The position numbers were made by a program, and so were the translations under genes. Of a stretch of DNA of 64,000 nt, positions 11,301-23,600 are shown piece after piece. This DNA comes from Trebouxia sp. TZW2008 (Eukaryota > Chlorophyta > Trebouxiophyceae > Trebouxiales > Trebouxiaceae). Each line of letters starts with the position of its first letter. Positions within the stretch are counted from its first letter, which is position 1. The stretch is from contig BDIU01000287.1 in NCBI GenBank assembly GCA_002118135.1, forward strand, positions 372,001 through 436,000, read 5' to 3'. Under the pieces are notes generated by a model. The model ran no database searches and was not told the DNA's origin. It saw only the letters and a list, made by a program, of their open reading frames with translations.

Positions 11301-14300
11301 GCTAAGGGACCAAGAAGCTGAAGCATGCCAGAACCCAGCAAGCGGGTCACTCATTTCTTGCAACAGTTGGAAAAAGGAGATCTTCCATGGGCACAGCTGG
11401 ACATGCAATAGGGGCATGCATGCCAACAGATCACAAATAGCATGCAGCAATCAGCAGACGCACCTAACATCTCTTTGCAGATGGTGTTTAGCCACAACAG
11501 AGGGCAGTTGTAGGGGTCTGCCACGTCTGTGATGATGATCCCCTCGGAGTAGTAGTCTGAGGCACCAGCCTTGTCTGGGACGCTGCCTAGCACACCTCTC
11601 TCCAGTTCCTCCACCTGTGAGACCAAACAGACCCAGTCTGCTTCTGTTGGTAAGGTAGCAAATTCTGAGCATAGCAAACTTTACCCCACAAGTTTGGAAG
11701 AAACGCATGTGGACGCAGCGCTCTGTCTGTATGTATGCAACGAGGCAGATCTTTGCCTGGATACATTCGTGGGTACAAATCCTTGTTGGCACAACTTGAG
11801 CTTTGCTTAAGACAGACTCATTAAAGCCATGCCTTCACATGAGAGAGTGGATGAGCTTGCCTCAGCAATGTATGCAGATACGGACGCTGACGGGGACCTA
11901 CCACGTGCTTCTTCTCAATCTCCCGCACAACAAGCTCAGCAAAGTTGCACAGCATATTGATGTCCTGCACTGTCAAGGTGTGGGGCTGACCATCCAAGCA
12001 GCACCTGCGTAGCATCACCAGCTTGCATCAGATTGCCAGCATGGCCTCAGTCATGTCCCTGTCGGTCTCAGGCACTTGAATGGGTACAAGCTGCATCCAT
12101 AAAATGCCAAGGGGCACAGATGAAGGCAATGACAGCAATCAATGAGATTCCAAATTAAGTAAAGCCTGCTGTATGGCCTACAGGAACAGGGAGAGGCATA
12201 CCTGTTGCCTTACCCGCGTTCGCGCGAGCACAGGTGTCAAATCAACCAATCAATCGGAGACTTCCAACTGTAAGCAGAACTGAGCGGCATAGGGACTGCT
12301 GTCATAAAGCAGATGAAGGTCATTGCCTATGCACAACCGGCTGTTTTTGACAGAAGACTTGCCGCCCCACTGACCATGACAGTGAAAACGTCATCAGCAA
12401 AAGGAAGGTACTGTCAAGGAAGACAGGTTAGACAGGTTGTGACAAAGGCTTACAAGCTGCCAACACGGAAGCCCTGGAAGGTGACGAGAGGGCAGCCCAC
12501 GTAGAAGCGGAAGTGGGGGTCCCCCTTGATGATGGGGTGATCCCGGAACCTGCATGCACACACGCACAACTGCATCAGCTGACAGCACTGAGCTTGTCAG
12601 GTCATATGGTAATGAGAGCATATCAGCTGCATGCTGCATCAGAAGTTTTGTCAGCTATGCAGGGTTCTCAAAGGCTTTCAGTTGACATCACAGCAGTCAC
12701 ATTCAGCTCTGCTGATACATGTACATATAGAATTTGCGCAATGTGAATGCCAAATGAAACTTCAGAGATATCGATTTGTTCTGGGTGACAAGCAACGGCA
12801 GCATGAAAGCATCAGCAATTCAGTTCATCCATGCAGACAATGCAAAAGACAATGCTGCCTACGAGATTGGGATCAACCTCTATTGCATTAGTTTGCACGC
12901 AAAATACAACAGCTGATAGCGTGTTTTGAATGTAGCCTGTGCAGGAAAGGCATAGCAGGGTTTGAGGCAGGCACCTGATATCTTGCAGGGCGTCAGGCAC
13001 CACCAGCACCTCAGGAAATTCTGGCAGCAGTGTCCAGGTGCACAGTGACAGCTTGCGAGGCAAGTCCACGGGACTGAAATCCTCCTTGAAGCAGGCCACT
13101 GTCTGTGAAGTGTTCATGCGGAACACCCCTTCGTCAATGAAGTGTATGTTGCAGCATGCTACCTGCATGCAAGAAAGCAGACAGTGATTGATGCTATGTA
13201 GCGGTATTCATACAGGGCTGAGGTCCTCCTCAAAGTAGGCCACCCTCTGTGATGTGCTCATGCGGAACACCCCTTCATCAATAAAATGGATGTTGCAGCA
13301 GGCAACCTGCGTAAAGTACAGCAGAAGGGGGTTGATGGCTTGCAGTGGCATGTCCAGGTGCACAGGGACAGGTTGCAAGGCCTGTCCACGGGGCTGAAGT
13401 CCTCCTTGAAGCAGGCCGCCGTCTGGAAGGTGTTCATGCGGAACACCCCTTCATTGATGCATGCAACACATTGATGGCACACAGCAGCATGAGAGCCCGG
13501 AATCTGCAGAGCAGGCCACCCGCACGCGATGTATGTGTTGCTGATTGATGACCTGCATCAGCATGTGAACATGGCAGCTGGTTACTATATGGTCTTGGCT
13601 GTAAGATGATTCAAGCGGCAAAAGCCATGCACTGTTGTTGATGGAGTTGCAAATATTGATGGGTGCAGCGGTGTCAAGCCTGCAGCATGCTACACATCTT
13701 GCTTCTGCAGCGCAGAAAGTGCAGCACTTGAGGTGCCTTCAGTCCAGATTGAGCAACACAATTATGCATTCTGCGGCTTAGGGATCATACAAAACAAGAA
13801 AACACCACTCCATCAGAACAGCATGATACTGATGGAAGACCATGGAGGTCATCTGCTGACTAAGGGCATCAGAGCCTAGCGATGCAAGACAATTTTGCAT
13901 CCTGTCATACCTCAAGGAGTTTGGCTAGGACATGAGCTATTCTGGCTGTGGAAGGGTTCTGAGGTGCGTTGGCCAGCCCTATGGCATTGAAGGCCTCCAT
14001 ACGCTCCGCTTCATTGTGTGGAGGCACTGCACCCTTGTACTCGTCGACAGTGGGCCTTCGCCTGGGCACTGCAGCACACATACCACTTTGCCACAGCACA
14101 AGGTGGCAGAGATGGCTAAGATCCCTTGAAAGCATGCGCATGTTAACATCTGTAGGTGAAGTGTGCACACATTCCACTGCAGCTGCACTGAACAAAGATA
14201 AGCTTCTCGAAAATATGCTATGCTTACGTGGGTCTGAGCTTGAAACAGCGCTTGCTCAATCTGCCAATGCGGGAGTATGCATTTGAGGTCTGTGAAGCAA

Positions 14301-14585
14301 GGTGTTCAGATTGCAATCCCACTTCTACAGCTTTTGCCATCTGGCATTAGATTGATCATGTTTGCTAAAGCTGCCAGCTTCTGCAGCCACTACAACAGCT
14401 GTAATGTTACCACAGCAATAAGCGTGTACTGCATTGTGGTGCATACCTGCTGGACCATCGCTGCTTAGTATAGGCGTGCTGCTGATCTCAGACTGTGATG
14501 TGGCGTTGACAACCAGCCTGGTGGGGGCTGCTCCCAGATCATCCTTTGCATGTTTGCCAGGCGCTGACAGGTCTGCTGGCGTTGC
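5321..14585 (-). CDS. GAF-PAS-protein kinase (TKL-like), 5' end missing
   Basis: A sensor kinase-like protein. Minus-strand exons: 14585-14447, 14068-13911, 13162-12975, 12549-12454, 12004-11902, 11614-11464, 11023-10956, 10605-10487, 9513-9264, 8742-8638, 8191-8066, 7692-7555, 7023-6814, 6420-6304, 5831-5679, 5467-5321 (TAA); 755 residues, phases consistent. Order: GAF (PPHNEAERMEAFNAIGL, LSLCTWTLLPEFPEVLVVPD, FRFYVGCPLVTFQGFRVGSL, LCNFAELVVREIE); PAS-like segment (GIIITDVADPYNCPLLWLN); alanine-rich linker; kinase. Kinase marks are IGRTQMGRVFRG, VTVKV lysine, HPNIV, IIHGDL, VMDFDVAV, HVAPEM, VDVYAFGVMLWQL and LRPTFQDI. HRD is HGD and DFG is DFD, so activity is uncertain. The soluble GAF and PAS parts suggest ligand or redox sensing, but the ligand is unknown. 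The exon with the start codon was not found upstream of 14585. Four introns carry decayed exon copies. Confidence 0.85.
7790..7878 (-). repeat. Decayed copy of kinase exon 5' edge (parent 7555-7692)
   Basis: The minus strand repeats the acceptor and first about 75 bases of the exon that reads RSQLRRYNAKKLLVS. The copy gives a CAGCTGCGGCAATACAATAC-type sequence followed by CAAGATGCTGTTGGTGTCAG. It lies in the intron just 5' of the parent exon. Copy and parent are about 150 bases apart, which indicates tandem duplication. Confidence 0.7.
9515..10225. repeat. TCAATCAG-type low-complexity spacers with an ATCC microsatellite
   Basis: Between the exon copies the sequence is built of CAATCAGTCAATC-like words. 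At about 10091-10132 there is an uninterrupted run of CCAT/ATCC tetramers (about ten units). Such simple sequence may have promoted the slippage or unequal exchange that made the array. Confidence 0.7.
9592..10075 (-). repeat. Three decayed copies of the PAS-side exon edge (parent 9264-9513)
   Basis: The 5' part of exon 9513-9264 (DEQMPLIGIPSFIKPAG) recurs in the intron 5' of it at about 9600-9700, 9785-9890 and 9960-10060, a period near 180 bases. The parent has four Gs in the run of its plus-strand GGAGGGGATG. The copies have five, five and three, so each is frameshifted relative to the parent. TCAATCAATCAGT-rich spacer lies between units. Confidence 0.8.
13200..13482 (-). repeat. Two decayed copies of the GAF exon 5' part (parent 12975-13162)
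   Basis: The exon start ACCNIHFIDEGVFRMNTSQ is repeated in the intron 5' of it. The copy at about 13215-13306 reads ACCNIHFIDEGVFRMSTSQ and then EEDLSP. The copy at about 13325-13480 reads INEGVFRMNTFQ, KEDFSPVDRP and LSLCTWTC. The first copy retains an acceptor (GCAG). Both lose the remainder of the GAF exon, so they look non-functional, though use as alternative exons cannot be excluded. Confidence 0.8.
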
Positions 14586-15289
14586 CTGCTCAGCCAAAAT
14601 GTATTCTTACCACAAGTGCAGGGCATTCAAGGGCCAGCAGGCCTTATGTGAGGTTCAAAAAGACATCAGAACGCCAGCAGCACGTGACACAGCAACCTCG
14701 TTCAAAGTATTCAGACGGTGAGCCTCGTGAATTGTGAGGTGATTGACCAGACCTGTTTCGCTTCTATCGGGTTGGTGACGTGACGCAGAGCTGAGGAACT
14801 GCACCCCATGCTTGGATAGACTAAATGTCACCAAGGATCGGTCTGACTGAGGCAATCAGGAGCGCCTGTTGCTGGAGAAAGTCTGGTCAAAGTCTGTCAG
14901 GGTATATGGAACGACTGTCTTACGCTACGGCAGCAGCATTGCAGTTTTGCCTACAGTCGTGTTCGACGCGGATCAGTCTGTTAGACCTGGAGATTGAGAT
15001 CCCGCAATCAATGATGCGCGGGTCTAAACTATCGAACCGTGTGGCATAGTGTCAAGCTGTCCACTTTGACCTCCCTGCTTTTAGTCAAATATGACTACAC
15101 GATGACTACCGGCAGTCAAGCGTGAGCATGCCGCACTCTTCAAGTTGTCAATGCAATAGGTCACGCTGCAAAGGATTTTACAGAGGCAAGAAATTTCTCA
15201 ACACACTGATCAGTTGCAGCCACCACTGAAGGTGTCATCAACACCATTGGTGTCCCTGACATTGCCACTACTGGGCTAAAGCCCGGCAA

Positions 15290-15620
15290 GGGCAGCCCTT
15301 GCCAGTACCAATATCACTGCATGCCAAAGCCCTTGCCAACACCACAAGCACTATCACTGCATGCAGTCCATCCCAACGCCATTAAAATCCTTTCCACCAC
15401 CGCTGATATCCTTTCATCCACCTGTAAAGCTCAACTTCCCACCACTGCAATCCTTCCCACCAACCCTGAAGTCCATCCTCACACCACTGAGTTCCTTCCC
15501 ATCAACCCGGAGTTCATCCTCGCACCATCAAATTCCTTCCCACCAGCCTTGAAGTCCAGCCTACTACCATTACTGAAGTCCGCTACCAACGCCACTGATA
15601 CCTTTGCCAACATTACTTAA
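15290..15620. repeat. Degenerate 21-25 bp minisatellite (CCTTCCCACCA-type)
   Basis: About ten diverged units such as ATCCTTCCCACCAACCCTGA, ATCCTCACACCACTGAGTTC and TTCCCACCAGCCTTGAAGTC follow one another. An open frame of 99 codons runs through it, but its Pro/Thr/Ser composition follows from the repeat and nothing else supports coding. Confidence 0.65.
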
Positions 15621-17109
15621 GTCTTTGCCATCTTTCAAACATTGCAACGGTAGTGAGGCGCTTGCAGGAGTGCACACCAGCATTGCTGCTCCTACTATCG
15701 CTGTTTATCACTGTTGATGTCTTACACATTACAGAGACTCAAATGATGATGATACAAGCGTTATGACCCAGCAGAGGTAATTTGCAAATCTGTGCTTCCA
15801 CTTGTGTCCGCAGCAGCTACACCACACGCTGCAGGCAAATGCTGACACCCACATTGTCATTGAGAGTCAGCAGCAGAAGTGATGCACTCTTGCTATGGCA
15901 TGAGCCAAAAGGACAATGTTGCTCTTATGCAGTGCAGTGACATTGCACTGCAGCACAATATTGCAGTGTAGCAGCAAATTGTTCTGTAGCACATCATGGC
16001 CTTGTAGTACAACACAGCACTACATCACATCCTTGCAATGCAGCGATCACACAGCATTGCTGTTGAGGAAGAAGGTCTTCAATGGGAGCTGTCATGGTTT
16101 GACTCACAAACAGACTGCCTTGTAGGACGTACCTCCATGTTGCTGGCATCCTACTAGGCACATCTTGAACACCTCACAGCAATGTGCCATTTGCAGTCTT
16201 AACAGCCCAGCTGCTGCCAAGCTACAACACACCAAATAGGTGTGATGATCACAGCCTCTGCTGCTTTGCAATGCATTGAATGCTGCTCCAAAACCACTTG
16301 TGCATCCAGCCACACAAGGCACAGAGCACCATTGCAGATTGCAGCTTGCGCTGCAGTCAGGCATGCAATGGCTGTGTGAATTGCGAGTTGCTTGAGTATC
16401 AGAATGTCTGTCTTGAGCATGGCTTTGTTTGATCATGCAGCAGTAGTGCAGGCGGATGCTAGTCTGTCACTGCAAGTGCACAGCTGAAGTGTCTAAGCAG
16501 GGTGAAAAGTCAGAACATGTTCAGCAGCAGGTCACCAGCTGTCATACTCAGATTGCACAAATATTTGTTGATATGCTGGACAAAGGCTGCATCAAAACTA
16601 GGTCAAGCAGAGAGCTCAGGCAGGCAAGGTGCACGCATACCATATGAGATATGTTCTGAGCTCTCTGCCATCGACTAGCGAAGCCATGACACTCAAGTTG
16701 CTAGCCATGATCCTTGAAGTCCTTCCTGGCACAACAGAGGGTGTCTCTGTCATTGCATCCATGGCTCATGACTGGCTGTGTTGTCTGACTTTCTGGTCAG
16801 TAGCACAGCACCTGCAGGGGATTGCAGCACATTGTTGCAGCAATGTTTTCAATGAACACTTTGTCCCCCATGACAGTCCTTCAGAGCGCTGACAGACATT
16901 CAGATGCAAGATCAAAATCAAGAAGCTAAGTTGCCCTGAAGGGGTGCTGATACCCCATCTCCTTACACAGTGTCGCGTACAAACTCCAAAAACAGCTTCT
17001 GCATGCGTCAGATCATATGACACTGACACTTGTGCTTGTCTGTCACCCATGTTGGATAAGATGGGCTGTACACCTGGCAGACGGCGCAATGTATACCTGA
17101 ACCTTTGAC

Positions 17110-17400
17110 GGCATCCCCAATACTTTTGCTGTTACCTCGCTTCGCACTTGAGCCGACCCCAGAGATCAGCTGATCAAACTCGTCTGCCTTGTAGCCAGCG
17201 TCGTTGCCAAAAGTCAACGCAGAGTATTGCAGCGTCTCGAGATCAGGACTCGCTTCAATGTGGTTTGCATAGAGTATGGTGTCGCAGGCAGCAAGGCAGC
17301 ACTTTGCTCCTGCGTCACCAGCGTTGGCGTTGTCGTGGATAGGAAGGGATGCAGGCCCTGCAAAGTCGTGCAACATATTTTTTGGCAGCAGCGGCAAAAG
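17110..17400 (-). pseudogene. Inverted relic of a sacsin-type HATPase domain
   Basis: Read on the minus strand it gives NANAGDAGAKCCLAACD, LQYSALTFGNDAGYKADEFD and GVGSSAKRGNSKSIG. This is the order of the N, G1 and following motifs of the sacsin/Hsp90-like ATP-binding fold (NADDAGA, FGNDAxF, GxSxK, SIGxFG). After SIG the expected FGxGF is lost and no convincing continuation was found. It is a diverged, inverted partial paralogue of the gene that starts at 17601 on the other strand. Confidence 0.55.
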
Positions 17401-17600
17401 TATGTCGCTGTGGTCTGCACGAGCAACGCACGCTGGAAGAGGGGCCACTGAGCGCGACTACAAGGCTGCATGCTGAGATCAAGGAAGCAATGGATTCGGA
17501 GCGATTGTCTGAGTGAACGAGGTGACGCTTCGCGGCAACAATCTGCTCTCTCTTGTAGAATACGTTTGCGAACTGGTTTGCGAATGTGTAGCGAAACGGA

Positions 17601-20600
17601 ATGCAGACACCCGGCGTAGTGCTATTCACTCAGAAAATAGAGACGACAGCATGTATTCGCAACACCATTGAAAGTTATGGTGGCATGCATTTCACTGTCA
17701 GGGAAATGCTGTCCAACGCGGACGACGCAAGAGCCACCCACTTTTAGATCTGCTTGGACAGGTCACAATACACCACAAAGAACCCGGTGTCAGAAAAGAT
17801 GGCCTTTTTACAGAGCGATGCAATAGTTTTTGGAAATGACGCCAGGTTCACTGACGAAGACTTTGTTGCCTACGTCGAGGGGCTCGGAGACAGCAACAAA
17901 ACCAACAAGCCTGACCAAATAGGCAGGTTCGGCAAGGGCGCATTGACAGCCTACGTTTCCACAAACGTGGTGCAGCTGTTGAGCGGACCTTACCTGTACA
18001 TGTCTGATCCCAGATGCGTGCACCTCCCTGAAGGCAGACGGTCGTGGTCCGCCAGTCTGGAGGATCCTAAAGCCTACACCACAACATCACCATCTGGCCA
18101 GCTGGAGCCCTTCCAATGTCTTGCTAGCACCTGTAAAGCAAGTGCTGAGCTCTTACCCCAGCAGCAGTATGATGGGACCTTGTTTAGGCTGGCCCTGCAA
18201 AGTCAGGCATCCGCAGCTGACAATAAGCTCAGTGAGCAAGCAGTACAGTCAGACAATGTCCTTGCAACACTGGACTCGTTTGCAACAATTGTCCCCCAGC
18301 TCATGCTGTTCCTTCGGAGCGTAAAGAAAGTCTCAATATATGTCAAATTGGCCCCACATGAACCTGCAATGCTGCGATATTCCAGCACGATGAGCAGCTC
18401 AACACAGCCCAACGCCAGCCACTTGCTCTGCGAGGAGCTGACTGTCACCAGCAGCATCTAGCATGGCAACGCCAACAGCACAACGTGGCTGAAGGTGTCT
18501 GACACCAAGAAATATGGCGATGGTGTTGCCATCTTACTGAAAGATGGGAAAGACGCCAGCATGCTTTCACAAATGCCAGGCAGAATTTATGCTACCATGC
18601 AATTATTCACAGCCCAGACGCAGCTGCCCTTACACATCAATGCGCCTTCTCACAATGCGTTACGATAAGCGCATTATCTGGGACAATCGTGCTCAGGTAG
18701 GCTAGTAGCAATTTTCTATGCAAATCTGGGTCAATTCAGTATGGCTGTCGGGCTTGCTTTTGTCAGGCAGACACATACAATGGCCTATCTTGTGAGAATA
18801 CTTGCCATCTTTCCTGCAATGTGCAAATTGTGTGCAGTGGGTTTGTCTTTGCTGAGAGTTGAGCAGACTTGCAACTGTGCTGCTGCTGTGCAGGGTCAAC
18901 ACAACACAGCTCTGTTGCGGGAAAGCATTGCGCCTGCATGGGCTGTTGCATTTGCACAGCTGGCATCTTCTGAGAGGATGCTGATACCCCCCAGCTTACT
19001 CTACAGGTGATTGTGACAGACACCAGTGATGCATATGCCAACTGCTGCTTCAGTCCTGTTTCTTGTTTGCCTGTAGCTTTCGAGCTGTTTTGCGCATGCT
19101 TTGTACAGCACTGCAAACTGCTCACGATCTGTATACAGGCTTGCTCACTTCCACACATCATGTGGATTTCACAATTGCCTGCTACCCTGCAGGTTCTGGC
19201 CCGGCAGTGAGGCCTGTCAGCCCAAACTGTTAGGAGACGTAGCAGCGCCATTTGCTGCCTGCATCATTCAGAACGACAATCCAGCGCTGTGGGTTCCTGA
19301 GCCTGGATGGCCAGAGCCAACACAGGGTTCATGGCAGCCAGCCAGCCAAGTATGCCTGCTTCCCCCAGGACTTACACTCAGTCCTTATCTCATCAACGTG
19401 GTCAGGCAAGCAGGCCTTCAAATTCCGGCCGCCCCAGAGCATGTCCTGAGGGTGATGCCACGCCCTTCTGCTTGGCTCTTGTTGTGCTCAAACACTTGAC
19501 AAGTGCTACAGCTTTCATGCTTGCTTCCTTGATTTGCACTGGCTACTACTGTGAGGTGTGCTTGCTTGCAAAAGCTTTTGCTTTTGTGGGTATTGCAGCA
19601 CACACTGTTGTGTTTCTGCTTCTTCCTTGCTTGTGCATACATCATCACTCACGTGTAGGGATTGCTGGAATCGTATTGGCTTCAAACTTTGCATTGATCC
19701 CAACATTGCATGTATGTGAGCCAACATAATGTCCACTGCTGCTTGATGCACAGATAATGACAGGTGTTGGTGATGTATGCAGCTACTATGGGAGGGATAC
19801 AAAGACATTGCAACATTGCAGCAGCTTACAGCAGACGTCATGTGCCAAGCCATGAGCCGCATCCAAGTCAACCCAGAGCACGCAAATCAGGTCCCAGCCG
19901 ACACAAAGCATGTGCACAGGGTGATTATCTTCCCATTCTGCTTGGCGCTTGACAAATGCTGTCAAGTTGATGCACGCTTGTCAAGCTGGCATTCACTTCA
20001 CTCATGCTTTCAAGTCTGCTTGCTTTCAGCGGCTTTTGCTCTTGCGGGTATCGCAATGTCCTCTGTTCTGTACATGCTTCTTTTTCTTGTATCTGCCAAA
20101 CATTGCATCTGTGTGAGCCAGAACAGCGTCCTTTGATGATACTGACAGCTGCTATGTATGCAGCTGTTGACGGAGGAATGCAAGGACATTGCACCACTGC
20201 AGCAGCTTACACCAGATGCTCTGTGCCAAGCCATGCGCGACAGCTGCATAGAACTCAACCCAGAGCAGGCAGACCAGGTCCTGGTGTTTGCTGCTGCACA
20301 CAACAGTTACACTTGTCTGCACAGCCTAGACTTGATCTTGACAGCCGACAGCTCACTTCAGAAGCTTGAGTGCTGTCAGCCTTCAGACATAGCAGCACAG
20401 CCCTTCTCCCAGACTTTCTTCCTGCAGGCTGCTGAAGCTGCTGATGCTGCTGCTGTTGGCATCCATGACCTGCTGCCGGTTTGTCCATCCCGGCAAGTCC
20501 AGCCTTCATCAGCCTGGGATCAGCTGTCCAGGTAAACCCACCACCTTCAGGTCACAACACTCTTTTGCTTGTCATGCAACCTCACTCATTCGCCTGTCCT

Positions 20601-23600
20601 TGCCGGTGGTTGTATTAATAGCATCATTTTGGCGCCATTTGGTTGCCTGTGTCTGGTGTGATGTTGCCCTTTGACATGGCTGTGCCTCTGCATCGTTGCT
20701 GCAACATCACATGCTTGCAAACCCATGTCAGATGCCTTGCTGGTGCACTTTGCATTTCTCTACACTCATGCGTTTGCTTGCGATGGGTTTGACTTGATAC
20801 TAGTGTCCTGGCAGAGCACTGCAGTCAGTGTTTGACAGTGGCATGCCTGTTGCAGGATCAAGGTGAATGGCATGCAGCTGTTGAACAGCGGGCTCATCAA
20901 TGTCAAGGAAGCATACCTGGATGACCTGGCACACAGCCTTCCCAGCAGCTGGAAAGGTGGTGTGACCAGCTGTTCAGCAGGCGGCAATCATCCTCAGCCA
21001 GACTGGCTCCGCCGCTTCTGGAAGCTGGTGGCATCTACCTGGCGTCAGGTGCCTGAGCAGCTGGCAAACTTTATGCTGGTCCCCCTCCATGGCAATCGCC
21101 TAGCCTCACTGGCGCACTGCCGCATTACAGCTACTTTGTCCACAAAGCATCTCCTTGCTCTGCCCGCCAATGCAGAGCAGCCGTTGTCAGCAATAGCTTG
21201 CCTGTGCATCAGAGAAGTGTATGCAGATAGTGCTAGCTGCATCGTAGCTTCCCAAGTGCCAGAGCTGGAAGTCCTAGAAACTGCTGCTGCTGACACTACT
21301 GTTCCGATGGCTGTCAGAACGCACAGAGACAGCTTGGGTGAAGTCACTTTCCAAGAACTACGTCAGCTGCTAGCCCAACTGTATCTGCCTGAGCATGCAA
21401 CTCAGCGATTTCAAGCAGTCTTGCGTCAATGCAGCATCTTTGAGACCGCAGATGGCACCCTGACAGACCTGTCTAGTCCAAATCTACTGCTGATATCAAC
21501 ACCTGAATGGGAAGAAACCATGATAGCAGCTGCACATCTGGTTCCCTGGAAGCTGCTCAAGAACTTCGCGGCTTCCGAAACACAGCAGAAGCTGCTGAGC
21601 CTTGCAGGCAGGAAGCCAGCCACATTGCATCACTTTCTGAACTATTGTTTGCTGGGCCACATTCATACCAGTCAGAATGAGTTGGCGCAACAGCTGGTTG
21701 TTCAGGCTCTAGACCAGTTGTCAGCTTTTCCCTCACATACTCCCAGAAAACCAGATCACCTGCTGGTTGAGGGTGAGCCAATGCCTGTCAACAAGCTGGT
21801 GCTGGGCTCAAACAGACTGCTGAAGGACCTGTTCAGGAAGGGAGCTGAAGGTAACACTCATCTGCAGCATTTGGTGCACAGTTTGGCATCTCGTGAGTAT
21901 TGCTGGTATTGCACACAGCAAACCTAGTTAGGGTTTGAGATCATTGCATGAAAACCTGAAAACAGTTAGAGATGTGAATACATTTGGTTCAGGATCATGA
22001 TCCAAGTGTTCAGGCAGCCAGCGCTTTCAGAAACTGCATTAGTCTAGCTGAAATGCTTGCTGTATAAATGACACTATATTGCCTGTGTCTGCAGCATGAC
22101 CACTGAGCGTAAAGGCACCACAGCAGATGTGCGTTTACAAGTGTAGCAGCACCAACAGGCATTGACTGTTGGGCTTCCGAATATACCGCCTGCAGTCAGC
22201 ATCAAGACATGCAACAGACCGTTATCTGCATCCATGCATACATTACGGGTGCTGTAGAATAAGGTTGGTGACCTGGTTGTGCAGGCTACAAGCTGCTGCC
22301 TGAGAGGTAAGAAGCGTCAGCATGTGTACAGGCTTGGCCTACAGCATAGCGGCGTGACAGATCCTGCACTGTTCCTAGCATGAGCCAGACAGCTGAAGCA
22401 GCTTGAGCAGTCTGGTGAGCCTGATCGGAACAAGCTCAAGGTCTTGTCAGAAGCCCTGGTCAGGATGCTGAAGCAGAACATCCAGTCATACCTTTCCTTT
22501 GGGGATGAGCAGCAGCAAATCATCACCAAGAACAGCCTTGCTGTCTGTGAGATCTTCTTGGTAGCTGAATTGGTGCCGCCTTACAAAGTCCGTCGGCCCT
22601 CCCTGCTGTCGCTTTTAGCCACTGCAGATCATGCCCATTACCGCTTAGTCTCCAATGCAATCCCAGTCACTGACAACCTGATGGGCGACACCCTCAGCCT
22701 GCGTCACCAGCTGGGACTTCCCACAGAGGCTCAAGCACAGCACGTGTTGGATCATCTAGCTCACACAGCCTGCCCAGATCCAGCTCAGCCAGTGATCAGC
22801 TTGCCCCAGCGATTGCATGAATGTTGGAATTACACTGCGCGTGACTTGATAGTGCAAGATGTGGCAGATGCATATGGCCGTATAGTGAACTGTGTGGCGA
22901 CTACTCTCAGCGCTTCTCTAGATGACAGTTCCCTCAGTCGCATTGCCAATCAGCTGGCAAACATACCCTGGGTCATGCTGCCCAGTCGCAGCTTTGTCAG
23001 AGCTTCCCGGCTGGTGTTTGGCCTGTCTGCAGGCGATCCTGAAGATCAAAGTCACCGCCCTCTTCAAAGTTAATGTGAAGGTACAACAGCAACATACAAA
23101 CTACCTTTAATCATTCTTAGACGTCATGCAATAAGGTTTCATCACTGACTTCAACAAGCAGTGTGTACCAAGTTTAAATCAGCTTCGACTAATTTAGGCA
23201 TCATTGCTGGCTTCTTGTAAGACAACATTGGCGCTGTCTTCTACACGCTTGACTGCAACTGCTGACAGTGGATGGCTGTCGTGTCACTCTGTGATTGTTG
23301 TTCATCTTGCGACAAAGACTGTGATGCTTGCCTGGCTGAATGTGCATGATTGAGATGATGCTGACGCTGCATTGCATGTGTGGCAGGTCATCGAGTCCCT
23401 GCAGCTCTGGCAAAACACCTTGAGGGCAAGCCAGCTGTGAGGCAGTGGCTGGTGGACTGTGTTGGGGCCCATGATGTGGAGACAGGCGCCCCCGCCATTG
23501 TCCAGCAGCACCCCAACCCCATCAATCCAACTCGCCGTACCTTCCCGGCTCTCTTCAACAGGCCAAACTGCAGATCAGATGCAAGTGTCATGGTAGCAGG

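Larger units (their letters stand above)
14586..17600. other. Gene-poor stretch with degenerate repeats
   Basis: No exon chain could be built here. The first exon(s) and promoter of the GAF-PAS-kinase probably lie in 14.6-15.1 kb. Beyond that there is a minisatellite-like block (15.3-15.6 kb), a GCAGTGTAGCAGCAAATTG-type degenerate repeat (15.9-16.05 kb) and the inverted ATPase relic listed separately. Confidence 0.5.

Noticed and set aside
15321..15620. A Pro/Thr-rich 99-codon open frame
   Set aside because: It follows the period of a degenerate minisatellite and has no splice or homology support.
22312..22336. A 25-base intron between GTAAGAAG and TACAG in the sacsin-like gene
   Set aside because: Far shorter than any other intron here; more likely another lesion or a mis-set exon boundary in the disrupted gene.
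17601..23073. In-frame TAG, TGA and TAA as evidence for a reassigned genetic code or selenocysteine
   Set aside because: Neighbouring genes use TAA, TAG and TGA as normal stops and have no internal ones; three different stop types plus a frameshift fit gene decay.
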